A stretch of 64,000 nucleotides of DNA from Gammaproteobacteria bacterium (GTDB lineage: Bacteria > Pseudomonadota > Gammaproteobacteria > HTCC5015), in the NCBI GenBank assembly GCA_028284675.1, contig JANQRI010000028.1:28356-92355 (forward strand), written 5' to 3'. This document shows positions 26,091 to 34,969 of this stretch, in pieces (position 1 is the first letter of the stretch; each line of letters begins with the position of its first letter). The position numbers and the translations under genes are program-made. The notes below the pieces were generated by a model, which worked only from the letters and a program-made list of their open reading frames with translations, was not told the origin of the DNA and made no database searches.

Positions 26091-27434
26091 ATGACAATAA
26101 AAATCAAAAAAGGCCTGGATTTACCGGTTGCCGGGCAACCCGAGCAGGTAATCCACCCCGGCCCCGAGATTAACTCGGTTGCGGTACTCGGATTCGACTA
26201 CATCGGCATGAAACCCACCATGCAGGTGCGTGAAGGCGACCGGGTAAAACTCGGCCAGGTGCTGTTTTCAGATAAGAAAAACCCCGGTGTCGACTATACT
26301 TCTCCGGCCAGCGGGGTAGTGGCTAAAATTAACCGTGGTGCAAAACGTGTACTGCAATCGGTCGTGATTGAGCTGGACGGCGATGATGAGGAAACCTTTG
26401 AGGCATATGTTCCGGACAAACTCGGCAATCTGAGCACAGAAGAGGTTATAGACAATTTAACCCGCTCTGGCCTGTGGGCCTGCCTGCGAACCCGGCCTTA
26501 CAGCAAACAGCCGAAACCGGACACCAAACCCAGCGCGATCTTTGTGAATGCAATGGATACCCGCCCGCTGGCTGCAGACCCGATAGTAATTATTAAGGAA
26601 TATGCAACGGACTTTCAGCACGGTATTACCGTGTTGTCACACCTTGCACCAAAACTATTCATCTGCCATGACGCTGCAGCGGAAATTCCTGACACAAAAT
26701 GCAAGAACGTGCACCATCAGAGTTTCAGCGGACCGCACCCGGCCGGGCTACCGGGCACACATATGCATTTTCTCGACCCGGTCGATGCAGCCAAAACCGC
26801 CTGGCATCTGAATTATCAGGATGTGATCGCAATCGGCAAGTTGTTTACCAGCGGCCGCATCTGGACTGAGCGGGTTATTGCGCTGGCCGGTCCAATGGTG
26901 AAAAACCCCCGCCTGATTCGCACCCGCCTCGGCGCCAGCACTGAAGACCTGGTAAAAGACGAGTTATATGACGGCGAAGCGCGTATTATTTCCGGCTCGA
27001 TACTGTCAGGCCGTCGTGCAGCCGACTGGGCCGCTTATCTCGGCAAGTTTCATTTACAGATTGCAGTGCTCAATGAAGGCCGCGAGCGCGAGTTTCTCGG
27101 CTGGATCATGCCCGGGAAAAATAAATTCTCCGCGATGCGAGTATTTATTTCGTCACTGAACCGCAAACGCCGGTTTAATATGACCACCAACATGAACGGC
27201 AGTCTGCGCGCGATGGTGCCTATCGGTAACTACGAGAAAGTCATGCCGTTGGATATTCTGCCCTCACAATTATTGCGGGCATTGGTCACGAAAGACACCG
27301 ATCTCGCCCAGTCACTTGGCTGCCTCGAGCTTGACGAGGAAGACCTCGCGCTGTGCAGCTATGTTTCACATTCGAAGTACGACTACGGCCCGGTATTACG
27401 CGCCAACTTAACCCAGATTGAACAGGAAGGTTAA
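26091..27434 (+). CDS. nqrA: Na+-translocating NADH:quinone reductase subunit A
   Basis: Peripheral subunit of the six-subunit NQR complex, which couples NADH oxidation and ubiquinone reduction to Na+ export; NqrA takes part in quinone binding. The start MTIKIKKGLDLPVAGQPEQ and the segment GFDYIGMKPTMQVREGDRVK (biotin-carrier-like fold) are typical, and 447 residues is the usual length. The ATG has only a weak upstream GGA. It is the first gene of an uninterrupted eight-gene operon; nqrB starts on the base after its stop codon. Confidence 0.97.
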   Translation: MTIKIKKGLDLPVAGQPEQVIHPGPEINSVAVLGFDYIGMKPTMQVREGDRVKLGQVLFSDKKNPGVDYTSPASGVVAKINRGAKRVLQSVVIELDGDDEETFEAYVPDKLGNLSTEEVIDNLTRSGLWACLRTRPYSKQPKPDTKPSAIFVNAMDTRPLAADPIVIIKEYATDFQHGITVLSHLAPKLFICHDAAAEIPDTKCKNVHHQSFSGPHPAGLPGTHMHFLDPVDAAKTAWHLNYQDVIAIGKLFTSGRIWTERVIALAGPMVKNPRLIRTRLGASTEDLVKDELYDGEARIISGSILSGRRAADWAAYLGKFHLQIAVLNEGREREFLGWIMPGKNKFSAMRVFISSLNRKRRFNMTTNMNGSLRAMVPIGNYEKVMPLDILPSQLLRALVTKDTDLAQSLGCLELDEEDLALCSYVSHSKYDYGPVLRANLTQIEQEG

Positions 27435-28664
27435 ATGATTTCACGCTTACGCAAATTTCTGGATCGCATGCACCCGTACTTCGCGACCGGCGGTCCGTTG
27501 TCGAAGTACTACGCGGTTTATGAAATGGTCGATACGTTTTTATTTTCACCGTCCGATGTTTCACCAACCGCACCTCATGTACGCGACGGCCTGGATCTGA
27601 AACGGGTTATGACCTATGTCTGGATTGCCGCACTGCCCTGCGTGGTGATGGCCGGCTGGAACACCGGCTATCAGGCCAACCTTGCGCTGAGTGCGATGGG
27701 CTTGGACGGACAAACCGGCTGGCGTGGCTGGCTGCTGGACTGCATCGCGTTTCTTGGGGTTTATAACCCGGCGAATCCGATCGGCTGCTTTATTCACGGC
27801 ATGATGTTTTTCCTGCCGGTCTATATCGTCACCATTGTGGTCGGCGGGCTTTGGGAGGTCACTTTCGCCGCGATCCGCAACCACGAAGTCAACGAAGGGT
27901 TCTTCGTGACTTCTATTCTGTTTGCATTGACGTTACCGCCTACCACCCCACTGTGGCAGGTTGCACTGGGCATTAGTTTTGGTGTGGTTATCGCCAAAGA
28001 AGTATTCGGTGGCACCGGTAAAAATTTCCTGAACCCGGCGCTCACCGGACGGGCTTTCCTGTATTTCGCCTATCCGGCAACCCAATCAGGGAACGCAGTC
28101 TGGACTGCAGTGGACGGTTTCAGCGGCGCTACCGCGTTGGCCTTGGCCGCCGAAGGCGGGATGCAAGCCGTCACCGATTCCGGCATCAGCTGGATGGCCG
28201 CGTTCCTCGGCTCGATTCAGGGTTCTTTGGGCTCAACCTCAACCCTGGCCTGCCTGATTGGCGGCGCGTTCCTTTTATATACCGGTGTGGCTTCATTCCG
28301 GATTATTTTCGGGTGTTTCTTTGGCATGGTCGCTACCGCACTCCTTTTAAACCTGATCAGCAGTGAAACCAACCCACTGTTTGCGATGCCCTGGTACTGG
28401 CATCTGGTACTCGGCGGTTTCGCGTTCGGCATGATATATATGGCCACCGACCCGGTCAGTGCATCCATGACCAATACCGGGCGCTGGATTTATGGGGCAC
28501 TAATTGGTTTTATGACGGTCGTAATTCGCGTGCTTAACCCGGCGTTTCCGGAAGGCATTATGCTGGCAATTTTATTCGCTAATTTATTCGCGCCGCTGAT
28601 CGATCACTTTGTAGTGAAAGCGAATATTAACCGACGGCTGCGCCGCAGCGCGCTTAACGCATAG
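27435..28664 (+). CDS. nqrB: Na+-translocating NADH:quinone reductase subunit B
   Basis: Integral membrane subunit (about ten helices) that carries a covalently bound FMN and forms the main Na+ path. The FMN attachment threonine lies in the motif DGFSGATALAL (SGAT). The N-terminus GGPLSKYYAVYEMVDTFLF is characteristic. 409 residues, full length. ApbE, encoded downstream in the same operon, attaches the FMN. The gene follows nqrA with no spacing. Confidence 0.97.
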   Translation: MISRLRKFLDRMHPYFATGGPLSKYYAVYEMVDTFLFSPSDVSPTAPHVRDGLDLKRVMTYVWIAALPCVVMAGWNTGYQANLALSAMGLDGQTGWRGWLLDCIAFLGVYNPANPIGCFIHGMMFFLPVYIVTIVVGGLWEVTFAAIRNHEVNEGFFVTSILFALTLPPTTPLWQVALGISFGVVIAKEVFGGTGKNFLNPALTGRAFLYFAYPATQSGNAVWTAVDGFSGATALALAAEGGMQAVTDSGISWMAAFLGSIQGSLGSTSTLACLIGGAFLLYTGVASFRIIFGCFFGMVATALLLNLISSETNPLFAMPWYWHLVLGGFAFGMIYMATDPVSASMTNTGRWIYGALIGFMTVVIRVLNPAFPEGIMLAILFANLFAPLIDHFVVKANINRRLRRSALNA

Positions 28665-28674
28665 GATTCAACGA

Positions 28675-29454
28675 ATGGCTTCCAACGACAGTATCCGAAA
28701 AACACTGACAGTCGCGGTCACTCTCTGCCTGGCCTGCTCGATCGTAGTCGCCTCTGCCGCAGTACTGCTCAAGCCCCGCCAGTTGACCAATAAAAGTCTC
28801 GATAAGCAAAAAAACATCTTGCAGGTTGCCGGTCTGCTGGACCAGGGCGGCAACATCGCCGACTTATATGAGCGCTATGTAGAGGCCCGTGTGATCAACC
28901 TGCAAACCGGTGAATATGCCGATGATATCGACCCGGCAACCTTCGATCAGCGCAAGACAGCCAAAGATCCGGCCACCAGCACCGCACTGGCACCAACCGA
29001 AGATATTGCGGGTATAAAACGCAAACCCCAATATGCATCGGTGTATCTGATTAAAGATAACGGCGCTACCCGTTATGTAATACTGCCAATCAGCGGTTAT
29101 GGTTTATGGTCAACGCTGCACGGTTTTATTGCGCTTGAAAATGATCTGACCACTGTATACGGAATCAGTTTTTACGAGCATGCCGAAACACCCGGGCTGG
29201 GCGGCGAGGTTGATAATACCGGCTGGAAAGCGAAATGGCGCGGCAAAAAACTGTTCGACCCTGCCGGAGAACCTGCGTTGGGACTTATTAAAGGTATCGT
29301 TAACACCTCGGCGCCAAATGCAGAATATCAGATCGACGGCCTGGCCGGCGCCACCCTGACCGGTCAGGGTGTCAGCAACATGCTGCAATTCTGGTTCAGT
29401 GCTCAAGGTTATCAACCGTTCCTTGCAAAACTAAATCTTAACCTGGAAAACTAG
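28675..29454 (+). CDS. nqrC: Na+-translocating NADH:quinone reductase subunit C
   Basis: Subunit with one N-terminal membrane helix (LTVAVTLCLACSIVVASAAV) and a periplasmic FMN-binding domain. The flavinylation motif reads GLAGATLTGQGV, with AGAT where SGAT is commonest; the acceptor threonine is kept. Other landmarks are GYGLWSTLHGF and AETPGLGGEV. 259 residues, complete. It starts 10 bases after nqrB and ends 2 bases before nqrD. Confidence 0.97.
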   Translation: MASNDSIRKTLTVAVTLCLACSIVVASAAVLLKPRQLTNKSLDKQKNILQVAGLLDQGGNIADLYERYVEARVINLQTGEYADDIDPATFDQRKTAKDPATSTALAPTEDIAGIKRKPQYASVYLIKDNGATRYVILPISGYGLWSTLHGFIALENDLTTVYGISFYEHAETPGLGGEVDNTGWKAKWRGKKLFDPAGEPALGLIKGIVNTSAPNAEYQIDGLAGATLTGQGVSNMLQFWFSAQGYQPFLAKLNLNLEN

Positions 29455-29456
29455 AC

Positions 29457-30119
29457 ATGTCCGACTCAGCAAAAGACGTTCTACTTAACCCACTCCTGAA
29501 CAACAACCCGATCGCACTACAGATTCTGGGTATATGTTCAGCACTGGCAGTAACCACTAAGCTGTCGACCTCATTGATTATGTGTCTGGCACTGACCGTT
29601 GTCATCGCGTTTTCAAACTTCTTTATCAGCATGATTCGTCACCATATACCGGCGAACATACGCATCATTGTGCAGATGACGATTATCGCGTCACTGGTCA
29701 TAGTTGTAGACCAGTTCCTGAAAGCATATGCATATGAGCTTAGCAAACAGCTGTCGGTTTTTGTCGGCCTGATTATCACTAATTGCATTGTCCTGGGCCG
29801 GGCTGAGGCATTTGCAATGAAAAACGGCCCGGTGCTGAGTTTTGTCGATGGCATCGGCAACGGTTTAGGGTACAGCCTGATCCTGATTGTTGTCGGCACT
29901 GTAAGAGAGTTATTCGGCTCAGGCACACTGCTTGGCTACACGGTAATGCCACTGGTCACCGAAGGTGGCTGGTATGACCCGATGGGGCTGATGCTGCTGC
30001 CGCCCAGCGCATTTTTTATTATCGGTCTGTTTATCTGGGCTTTACGCTCCTGGAAAAAAGAGCAGGTTGAAAAACCTGAATACCAGATTCACCAGGTGCA
30101 CAGAACGGAGGTCGTGTAA
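29457..30119 (+). CDS. nqrD: Na+-translocating NADH:quinone reductase subunit D
   Basis: 220-residue hydrophobic subunit with six membrane helices, homologous to NqrE in inverted topology. Together they hold an intramembrane iron centre with cysteines from both chains; one such cysteine is seen in LIITNCIVLGRAEAFA. The start region (LLNPLLNNNPIALQILGICSALAVT) is family-typical. Its last base overlaps the first base of nqrE. Confidence 0.97.
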   Translation: MSDSAKDVLLNPLLNNNPIALQILGICSALAVTTKLSTSLIMCLALTVVIAFSNFFISMIRHHIPANIRIIVQMTIIASLVIVVDQFLKAYAYELSKQLSVFVGLIITNCIVLGRAEAFAMKNGPVLSFVDGIGNGLGYSLILIVVGTVRELFGSGTLLGYTVMPLVTEGGWYDPMGLMLLPPSAFFIIGLFIWALRSWKKEQVEKPEYQIHQVHRTEVV

Positions 30120-30727
30120 TGGAAGCTTATTTGAGCCTGCTGTTGCGCGCGGTGTTCGTTGAAAATCTCGCGCTCGCATTCTTCCTGGGAATGTGTACAT
30201 TCCTGGCAATTTCGAAAAAAATCGAAACCGCAATCGGGCTGGGCATCGCGGTGATGATCGTTCAGGGTATCACTGTGCCGGTGAACAATGTGATTTTCCA
30301 ATACCTGCTGAAAGATGGCGCACTGGCCTGGGCCGGCCTGCCCGAAGTTGACCTGAGCTTTCTCGGTCTAATCAGCTACATTGGCGTCATCGCTGCAATC
30401 GTGCAAATCCTTGAAATGACGCTTGATCGCTTTTTCCCGGCACTCTATAACGCGCTTGGCGTATTTTTGCCCTTAATTACTGTGAACTGCGCGATCCTTG
30501 GCGGGTCACTGTTTATGGTGGAGCGCGACTATAACCTTACCGAGAGCGCAGTTTACGGACTGGGCAGCGGTCTGGGATGGGCGCTTGCAATCACCGCGCT
30601 GGCAGGCATTCGTGAAAAACTGAAATACAGCGATGTACCGGACGGCCTGCAGGGCCTTGGCATTACATTTATTACCGTGGGTTTGATGTCGATGGGTTTT
30701 ATGGCCTTCTCCGGCATCCAACTGTAA
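30119..30727 (+). CDS. nqrE: Na+-translocating NADH:quinone reductase subunit E
   Basis: 202-residue six-helix membrane subunit, partner of NqrD in the intramembrane iron site. Typical text is LLLRAVFVENLALAFFLGMC at the start and ITVNCAILGGSLFMVERDY, which carries a conserved cysteine. Full length. The ATG follows a GGAGG sequence (in the end of nqrD) and shares its first base with the nqrD stop. Confidence 0.97.
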   Translation: MEAYLSLLLRAVFVENLALAFFLGMCTFLAISKKIETAIGLGIAVMIVQGITVPVNNVIFQYLLKDGALAWAGLPEVDLSFLGLISYIGVIAAIVQILEMTLDRFFPALYNALGVFLPLITVNCAILGGSLFMVERDYNLTESAVYGLGSGLGWALAITALAGIREKLKYSDVPDGLQGLGITFITVGLMSMGFMAFSGIQL

Positions 30728-30756
30728 CCATGCAATAGTGAAATAAGGAATCGGCA

Positions 30757-31977
30757 ATGCTCGAAATCGGTTTAGGGGTCACTTTTTTTACCGCGATTAT
30801 TCTGTTACTGGTCACGATTATTTTGTTTGCCAAATCCAAACTGGTGGCCAGCGGCAATGTCAAAGTGACGATTAACGGCGAGAAAACCATCGAAGCACCT
30901 GTGGGTTCGAAACTGCTCGGCGCCTTGGCCGACCAGGGTCTTTTTGTTGCTTCCGCCTGCGGTGGAGGCGGCACCTGCGCACAATGTCGGGTTAAAATTT
31001 TTGAGGGCGGCGGCGTAATCACACCGACGGAATTAAACCATATCAGCAAACGTGAAGCGGCCGGCTGTGACCGGCTTTCATGTCAGGTCGCGGTCAAACA
31101 GGACCTGAAAATCCAGGTGCCGGAAGAAGTATTCGGTATCAAAAAATGGGAGTGCACCGTCCGCTCTAACCATAACGTCGCCACTTTTATCAAGGAACTC
31201 GTATTGGAACTGCCCGAAGGCGAAGATGTTAATTTTCGCGCCGGCGGTTATATACAAATCGAATGCCCGCCTTATGAGTGTAAATACACCGATTTTAAAA
31301 TCGATGAAAAATTTCATGAGGACTGGGACCATTTCAACATCTGGAAATATGAGTCGCAGGTAAAAGAACCGGTGTTACGCGCATACTCAATGGCTAACTA
31401 CCCTGAGGAAAAAGGCATCATTATGCTTAATGTGCGCATTGCGACACCTCCGCCCAGAGCCAAAGACATTCCTGCGGGGAAAATGTCATCTTATATTTTT
31501 AATCTTAAAGCCGGCGATAAAGTCACAATTTCCGGCCCTTTTGGCGAGTTTTTCGCGAAAGACACCAAAGCTGAAATGGTATTTATCGGCGGTGGTGCCG
31601 GCATGGCGCCCATGCGATCACATATTTTTGATCAACTTAAGCGACTGGGCTCTGATCGTAAAATCAGTTTTTGGTACGGTGCGCGCAGCCGCAAGGAAAT
31701 GTTTTATGTTAATGACTTTGATACATTGCAAAAAGAATGCAATAACTTTGTCTGGCATGCAGCATTATCAGACCCCAAGCCTGAAGATAACTGGGAAGGC
31801 TACACCGGCTTTATTCATGAAGTTCTTTATGAAAATTATTTAAAAGATCACCCGGCTCCTGAAGATGTCGAATATTACATGTGCGGACCACCCATGATGA
31901 ATGCGGCAGTTATTAAAATGCTGGAAGACATGGGAGTTGAACATGAGAATATCATGCTGGATGATTTTGGCGGTTAA
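30757..31977 (+). CDS. nqrF: Na+-translocating NADH:quinone reductase subunit F
   Basis: Electron-entry subunit: it oxidises NADH with FAD and passes electrons to a [2Fe-2S] centre. After one N-terminal membrane helix comes the ferredoxin domain with SACGGGGTCAQCRV (cysteines of the cluster), then an FAD domain with RAYSMANYP, then the NADH-binding part with GGGAGMAPMRS and YYMCGPPMM near the C-terminus. 406 residues, the standard length. AATAAGGAA lies upstream of the ATG. Confidence 0.97.
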   Translation: MLEIGLGVTFFTAIILLLVTIILFAKSKLVASGNVKVTINGEKTIEAPVGSKLLGALADQGLFVASACGGGGTCAQCRVKIFEGGGVITPTELNHISKREAAGCDRLSCQVAVKQDLKIQVPEEVFGIKKWECTVRSNHNVATFIKELVLELPEGEDVNFRAGGYIQIECPPYECKYTDFKIDEKFHEDWDHFNIWKYESQVKEPVLRAYSMANYPEEKGIIMLNVRIATPPPRAKDIPAGKMSSYIFNLKAGDKVTISGPFGEFFAKDTKAEMVFIGGGAGMAPMRSHIFDQLKRLGSDRKISFWYGARSRKEMFYVNDFDTLQKECNNFVWHAALSDPKPEDNWEGYTGFIHEVLYENYLKDHPAPEDVEYYMCGPPMMNAAVIKMLEDMGVEHENIMLDDFGG

Positions 31978-31998
31978 GCATCAAAACACTATATCGCG

Positions 31999-33042
31999 GT
32001 GCTTACGAAAATAACTGCCACTGTTAAACCAGGCGCTTTTACACTGCTTGCGGTACTGTGCGCATCCTGCGGACAAAGCACCTCTCAACATGAGCCAACT
32101 GAATTCGACGGTGCCACGATGGGCACCGTCTATTCAGTCAAAATCACCGACTTACCTCCTGCTGTTGACCAGACAAAACTACAGGCCAATCTGGAAAAGC
32201 TATTAGCGTCGATTAACCAAAGCATGTCGACCTATCTTAACGACTCTGAGATTTCCTTAATCAACCAGAATAAAAGCACCCAGCCACTTAGCCTGTCTTC
32301 AGACATGCTAACTGTGCTGATAGAAGCTGTCTCAGTCGCCGAACTGAGCCTGGGGGCATTCGATATCACGGTCGGGCCACTCGTCAACCTATGGGGGTTT
32401 GGTCCTGAGAAGCGCGACACTGCCGTTCCAAATCCTGCCGAAATCGAGCAAGCCATACAGAAAACCGGCATGGATAAAATTATCCTTAACCATGAAGACC
32501 AAACGCTACGAAAACTAAACCCCGAAACCATGCTTGATTTATCAGCCATTGCCAAAGGCTATGCAGTCGATCGAATGGCGGCACTTTTAGAAACCCATGG
32601 CATTGCCGATTATATGGTGGAAATCGGCGGTGAGCTGCGCATGAAAGGCATAAACTCCAAAGGAAAACCCTGGCAAATTGCGGTGGAAAAGCCGGTGATC
32701 AGTAATCGTGAAATCTTTCGCATTGTCGCACCCGGTGATATGAGTATCGCGACATCCGGAGACTATCGGAATTATTTTGAACAGAACGGCAAACGCTTTT
32801 CTCACACAATCGACCCGCGTACCGCACAGCCAATCGACCACAAGCTTGCATCAGTGACTGTTATTGCACCAAGTTGCATGTATGCAGATGCGCTTGCAAC
32901 CGCACTGATGGTGCTGGGCCCCGAATCAGGGTATGCTCTGGCTGAGCGGGAAAACATCGCCGCGCTGTTCATTATCAGAACCGGCAGTGATTTTTCCATT
33001 AAAACCACCCCTGAATTTACACCGTATTTTGTTGATCAATAG
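31999..33042 (+). CDS. apbE: FAD:protein FMN transferase ApbE (lipoprotein)
   Basis: Transfers FMN from FAD to threonines of NqrB and NqrC in the periplasm. The translation from a GTG at 31999 gives a lipoprotein signal with lipobox LCASC. Landmarks of the family are GATMGTVYSVK near the start, NQSMSTYLNDSEIS, a LDLSAIAKGYAVD helix, EIGGELRMKG and HTIDPRT. 347 residues. It sits between nqrF and nqrM, the usual place, and is needed for the same complex. No good Shine-Dalgarno is seen before the GTG, so translation may depend on nqrF. Confidence 0.95.
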   Translation: MLTKITATVKPGAFTLLAVLCASCGQSTSQHEPTEFDGATMGTVYSVKITDLPPAVDQTKLQANLEKLLASINQSMSTYLNDSEISLINQNKSTQPLSLSSDMLTVLIEAVSVAELSLGAFDITVGPLVNLWGFGPEKRDTAVPNPAEIEQAIQKTGMDKIILNHEDQTLRKLNPETMLDLSAIAKGYAVDRMAALLETHGIADYMVEIGGELRMKGINSKGKPWQIAVEKPVISNREIFRIVAPGDMSIATSGDYRNYFEQNGKRFSHTIDPRTAQPIDHKLASVTVIAPSCMYADALATALMVLGPESGYALAERENIAALFIIRTGSDFSIKTTPEFTPYFVDQ

Positions 33043-33051
33043 GAATATCAT

Positions 33052-33270
33052 ATGTTCAATCTGATTATCGTCAGTTTTCTGGTTATGCTGATAGCGATCG
33101 CAGGAATGGCTATCGGGATAATACTCGGGGGGCGCCGGCTCAGCGGAACCTGCGGTGGACTTAACAGCATTGAAGGCCTGGAAAGTGCCTGCGAACTGTG
33201 CACAAAGCCCTGCGCGAAGAAAAGAAAAGCGCTACGCGAGCAAAATTCAAAACGCCCGGAACCTTTCTAA
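33052..33270 (+). CDS. nqrM: NQR maturation protein NqrM (DUF539)
   Basis: 72-residue protein with one N-terminal membrane helix and a cysteine-rich tail (SGTCGG, ESACELCTKPCAKK), the NqrM/DUF539 layout. In Vibrio it is needed to put iron into the NqrD/NqrE site. AGGAATATC precedes the ATG. It is the last gene of the operon. The 132 bases after it hold a promoter for the next gene. Confidence 0.95.
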   Translation: MFNLIIVSFLVMLIAIAGMAIGIILGGRRLSGTCGGLNSIEGLESACELCTKPCAKKRKALREQNSKRPEPF

Positions 33271-33313
33271 GGCGTTCAAATATTCAAATATCAATGCTTT
33301 TTTTTATAAAAGC

Positions 33314-33342
33314 TTTACAATTTTAACAACGGCCTATATAAA
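33314..33342 (+). promoter_or_regulatory. Predicted sigma-70 promoter of the CBS-domain gene
   Basis: TTTACA (33314-33319, 5 of 6) and TATAAA (33337-33342, 5 of 6) are separated by exactly 17 bases. The leader to the GTG at 33403 is about 55 bases and contains a very strong ribosome-binding sequence. Confidence 0.6.
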
Positions 33343-33402
33343 AGCAGGAAGTCTAGTGCAAACAGCCGGTAAGGACGCCCGGACCAAAGGGAGGTAAAAG
33401 CT

Positions 33403-33801
33403 GTGTTGAAAAAAATTACCGTAAAAGACTATATGGCTGCCAATCTGGTCACCTTTACACCGGATATGGACATTCTGGATGCAATCAACGAATTGGTTGA
33501 TAAAAAGATTTCCGGCGCATCAGTTGTCGATCAGCATGGCAACCTTGTCGGCATATTATCAGAACGTGACTGTATGAAAATTGCGCTGAACGCCTGCTAT
33601 CACGAGGAGTTGGGCGGCAAAGTTTCTGAATACATGACAAGCGATGTTAAAACCGTTCAGGCCGATATGAGTATCGTCGATCTGGCCGAATTATTTTACA
33701 ACTCCCCATTGCGCCGCTATGCAGTATTCGATGAGGAAAACCGCCTGGTCGGGCAAATCAGTCGTCGCGATGTGTTACGCGCGCTGCAGACAATCTGGTA
33801 G
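33403..33801 (+). CDS. Stand-alone CBS-pair protein
   Basis: 132 residues consisting of a Bateman module, two CBS motifs in tandem (about 5-60 and 72-128). Each shows the typical VGILSERD / VGQISRRD end that contacts the ribose-phosphate of adenosyl ligands. Such proteins sense AMP, ATP or SAM and act on partner proteins; the partner is unknown here. The start is a GTG preceded by GGGAGGTA at 7 bases spacing, which is better than any alternative. It has its own promoter after the nqr operon and a hairpin after its stop. Confidence 0.88.
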   Translation: MLKKITVKDYMAANLVTFTPDMDILDAINELVDKKISGASVVDQHGNLVGILSERDCMKIALNACYHEELGGKVSEYMTSDVKTVQADMSIVDLAELFYNSPLRRYAVFDEENRLVGQISRRDVLRALQTIW

Positions 33802-33833
33802 AACCCACTTCAAAATTACTTCGGCTTTTGAGG

Positions 33834-33855
33834 CAGGCTCCAATAAAGCCTGTTT
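33834..33855 (+). terminator. Possible terminator between the CBS gene and the convergent OMP gene
   Basis: CAGGCT (33834-33839) and AGCCTG (33847-33852) form a perfect 6-base stem with a 7-base loop, followed by TTT on the plus strand. The stem is short and the T-run weak. It overlaps the stop codon of the convergent gene. Confidence 0.4.
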
Positions 33856-34693
33856 AAAACGTCAGCGACAAACCGAATGATAAAAACGGCATCAATTTGT
33901 ACTTTGAATATTTTTGCTGTAATTCCTGTTCCCGCCCAGCCACGTAATCATTAAGTTCAGCCGTTATCAACGGATGGATATGAACAATTTTTCCGTCCAA
34001 TGTAATATCCAGATCCGGTTTACCGTAATAAATCACACCAATATCAACACTGTAACGTAATCGACTTTTTGAGTAGGGTGAGTTGCCCCAGCCTATACCA
34101 AAGTAAGGTGCAAAAGATTTATAGCGGGCAACACCGCTAATATTTATATCCTGTTCATCGATACTTACCTGTGGCCCCTCAAGCACGACCTGATCCGGTA
34201 TTTTTTCTTTATCAACATCAACTGAGGCTGATTCTAAAGTCACTTTTTCATCAATGCCAAGCTGACTTAGATCCAGTTCACCGCCTTCAAAAGAAAAACT
34301 ATCCGGAATGCCACTTTTATCAATTTTAAAAGTAACATCATCGTACTTCCGGTTAAAATCAGGAGCAGCATACAGATCTATATCGTTAGTGCCGACAAAT
34401 ACCCCGATTGTCGTGCGAAAGCTTCCACGCAGCGGATGCCAGTCAATCAGTGTCGACACAGCTTTATTATCGAGCCGAAAAGCACTTTGCAAAAAGTCTT
34501 TTTCTTTTCGGTGCAGGCCGGTACGATCCTGACCGCTGATACGATAAGCAATATTTCTATTTATAACTGAGCGCACTTCCCAACCGACAATTTCACTATC
34601 GCCTTTGTGGAGCACATGCTCAACAAAGGGCGCAGCAAACGCCTCACTGTAATTCAGGAAAAGTACTACGGATACGCATACAACATACTTCAT
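33854..34693 (-). CDS. Predicted outer-membrane protein, beta-barrel-like
   Basis: 279 residues with a signal peptide (MKYVVCVSVVLFLNYSEAFA-A). The C-terminal half alternates hydrophobic and polar residues (SGVARYKSFAPYFGIGWGN, then RYSVDIGVIYYGKPDLDITL) and the chain ends in FLSFGLSLTF, a terminal phenylalanine as expected for BamA-dependent barrels. The YFGIGWGN text occurs in a family of uncharacterised outer-membrane proteins. The middle has an odd run of acidic paired segments (ELDLSQLGIDEKVTLESA, then VLEGPQVSIDEQDI) that may be plug or repeat strands. GGGGGAGG stands 9 bases before the ATG. Confidence 0.72.
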   Translation of the reverse strand: MKYVVCVSVVLFLNYSEAFAAPFVEHVLHKGDSEIVGWEVRSVINRNIAYRISGQDRTGLHRKEKDFLQSAFRLDNKAVSTLIDWHPLRGSFRTTIGVFVGTNDIDLYAAPDFNRKYDDVTFKIDKSGIPDSFSFEGGELDLSQLGIDEKVTLESASVDVDKEKIPDQVVLEGPQVSIDEQDINISGVARYKSFAPYFGIGWGNSPYSKSRLRYSVDIGVIYYGKPDLDITLDGKIVHIHPLITAELNDYVAGREQELQQKYSKYKLMPFLSFGLSLTF

Positions 34694-34969
34694 GCAGCAT
34701 CACCTCCCCCAACAAGAGGATTAAAGCCGTGTTATTATTCCAAAGGTAAATCCAGACGATTCGCTGGAGGGAGCTTCCGGTGTTCTTAATTATTTAGACG
34801 AGTGATCCAATTCATAGATCCTGCAACTAAAAAAAACTTTTTGACGGGAAAACGTTCTAAAGAGATTTGAAATGCTTCTACTTTTTTAGATTAATTCTTA
34901 ATTAAAAAACATGAAGATTATACTAAATCAAAAACACTCCAACACTGATTATACAAAAATTTTATCAAT
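34694..34969. other. AT-rich non-coding gap
   Basis: 276 bases between the YiiX-like gene and the OMP gene, both on the minus strand. It is markedly AT-rich, with two GTATAATC sequences on the minus strand that could be -10 elements for the OMP gene, but neither has a convincing -35 at 16-18 bases. A GC-rich imperfect hairpin with G-U pairs lies near 34764-34780. Confidence 0.4.

Noticed and set aside
33343..33402. Leader of the CBS gene with GCAAAC and GGACGC spots, like pieces of a c-di-GMP-I riboswitch
   Set aside because: The order and spacing of the conserved P1b and P1c elements are missing and the leader is only about 55 bases long.
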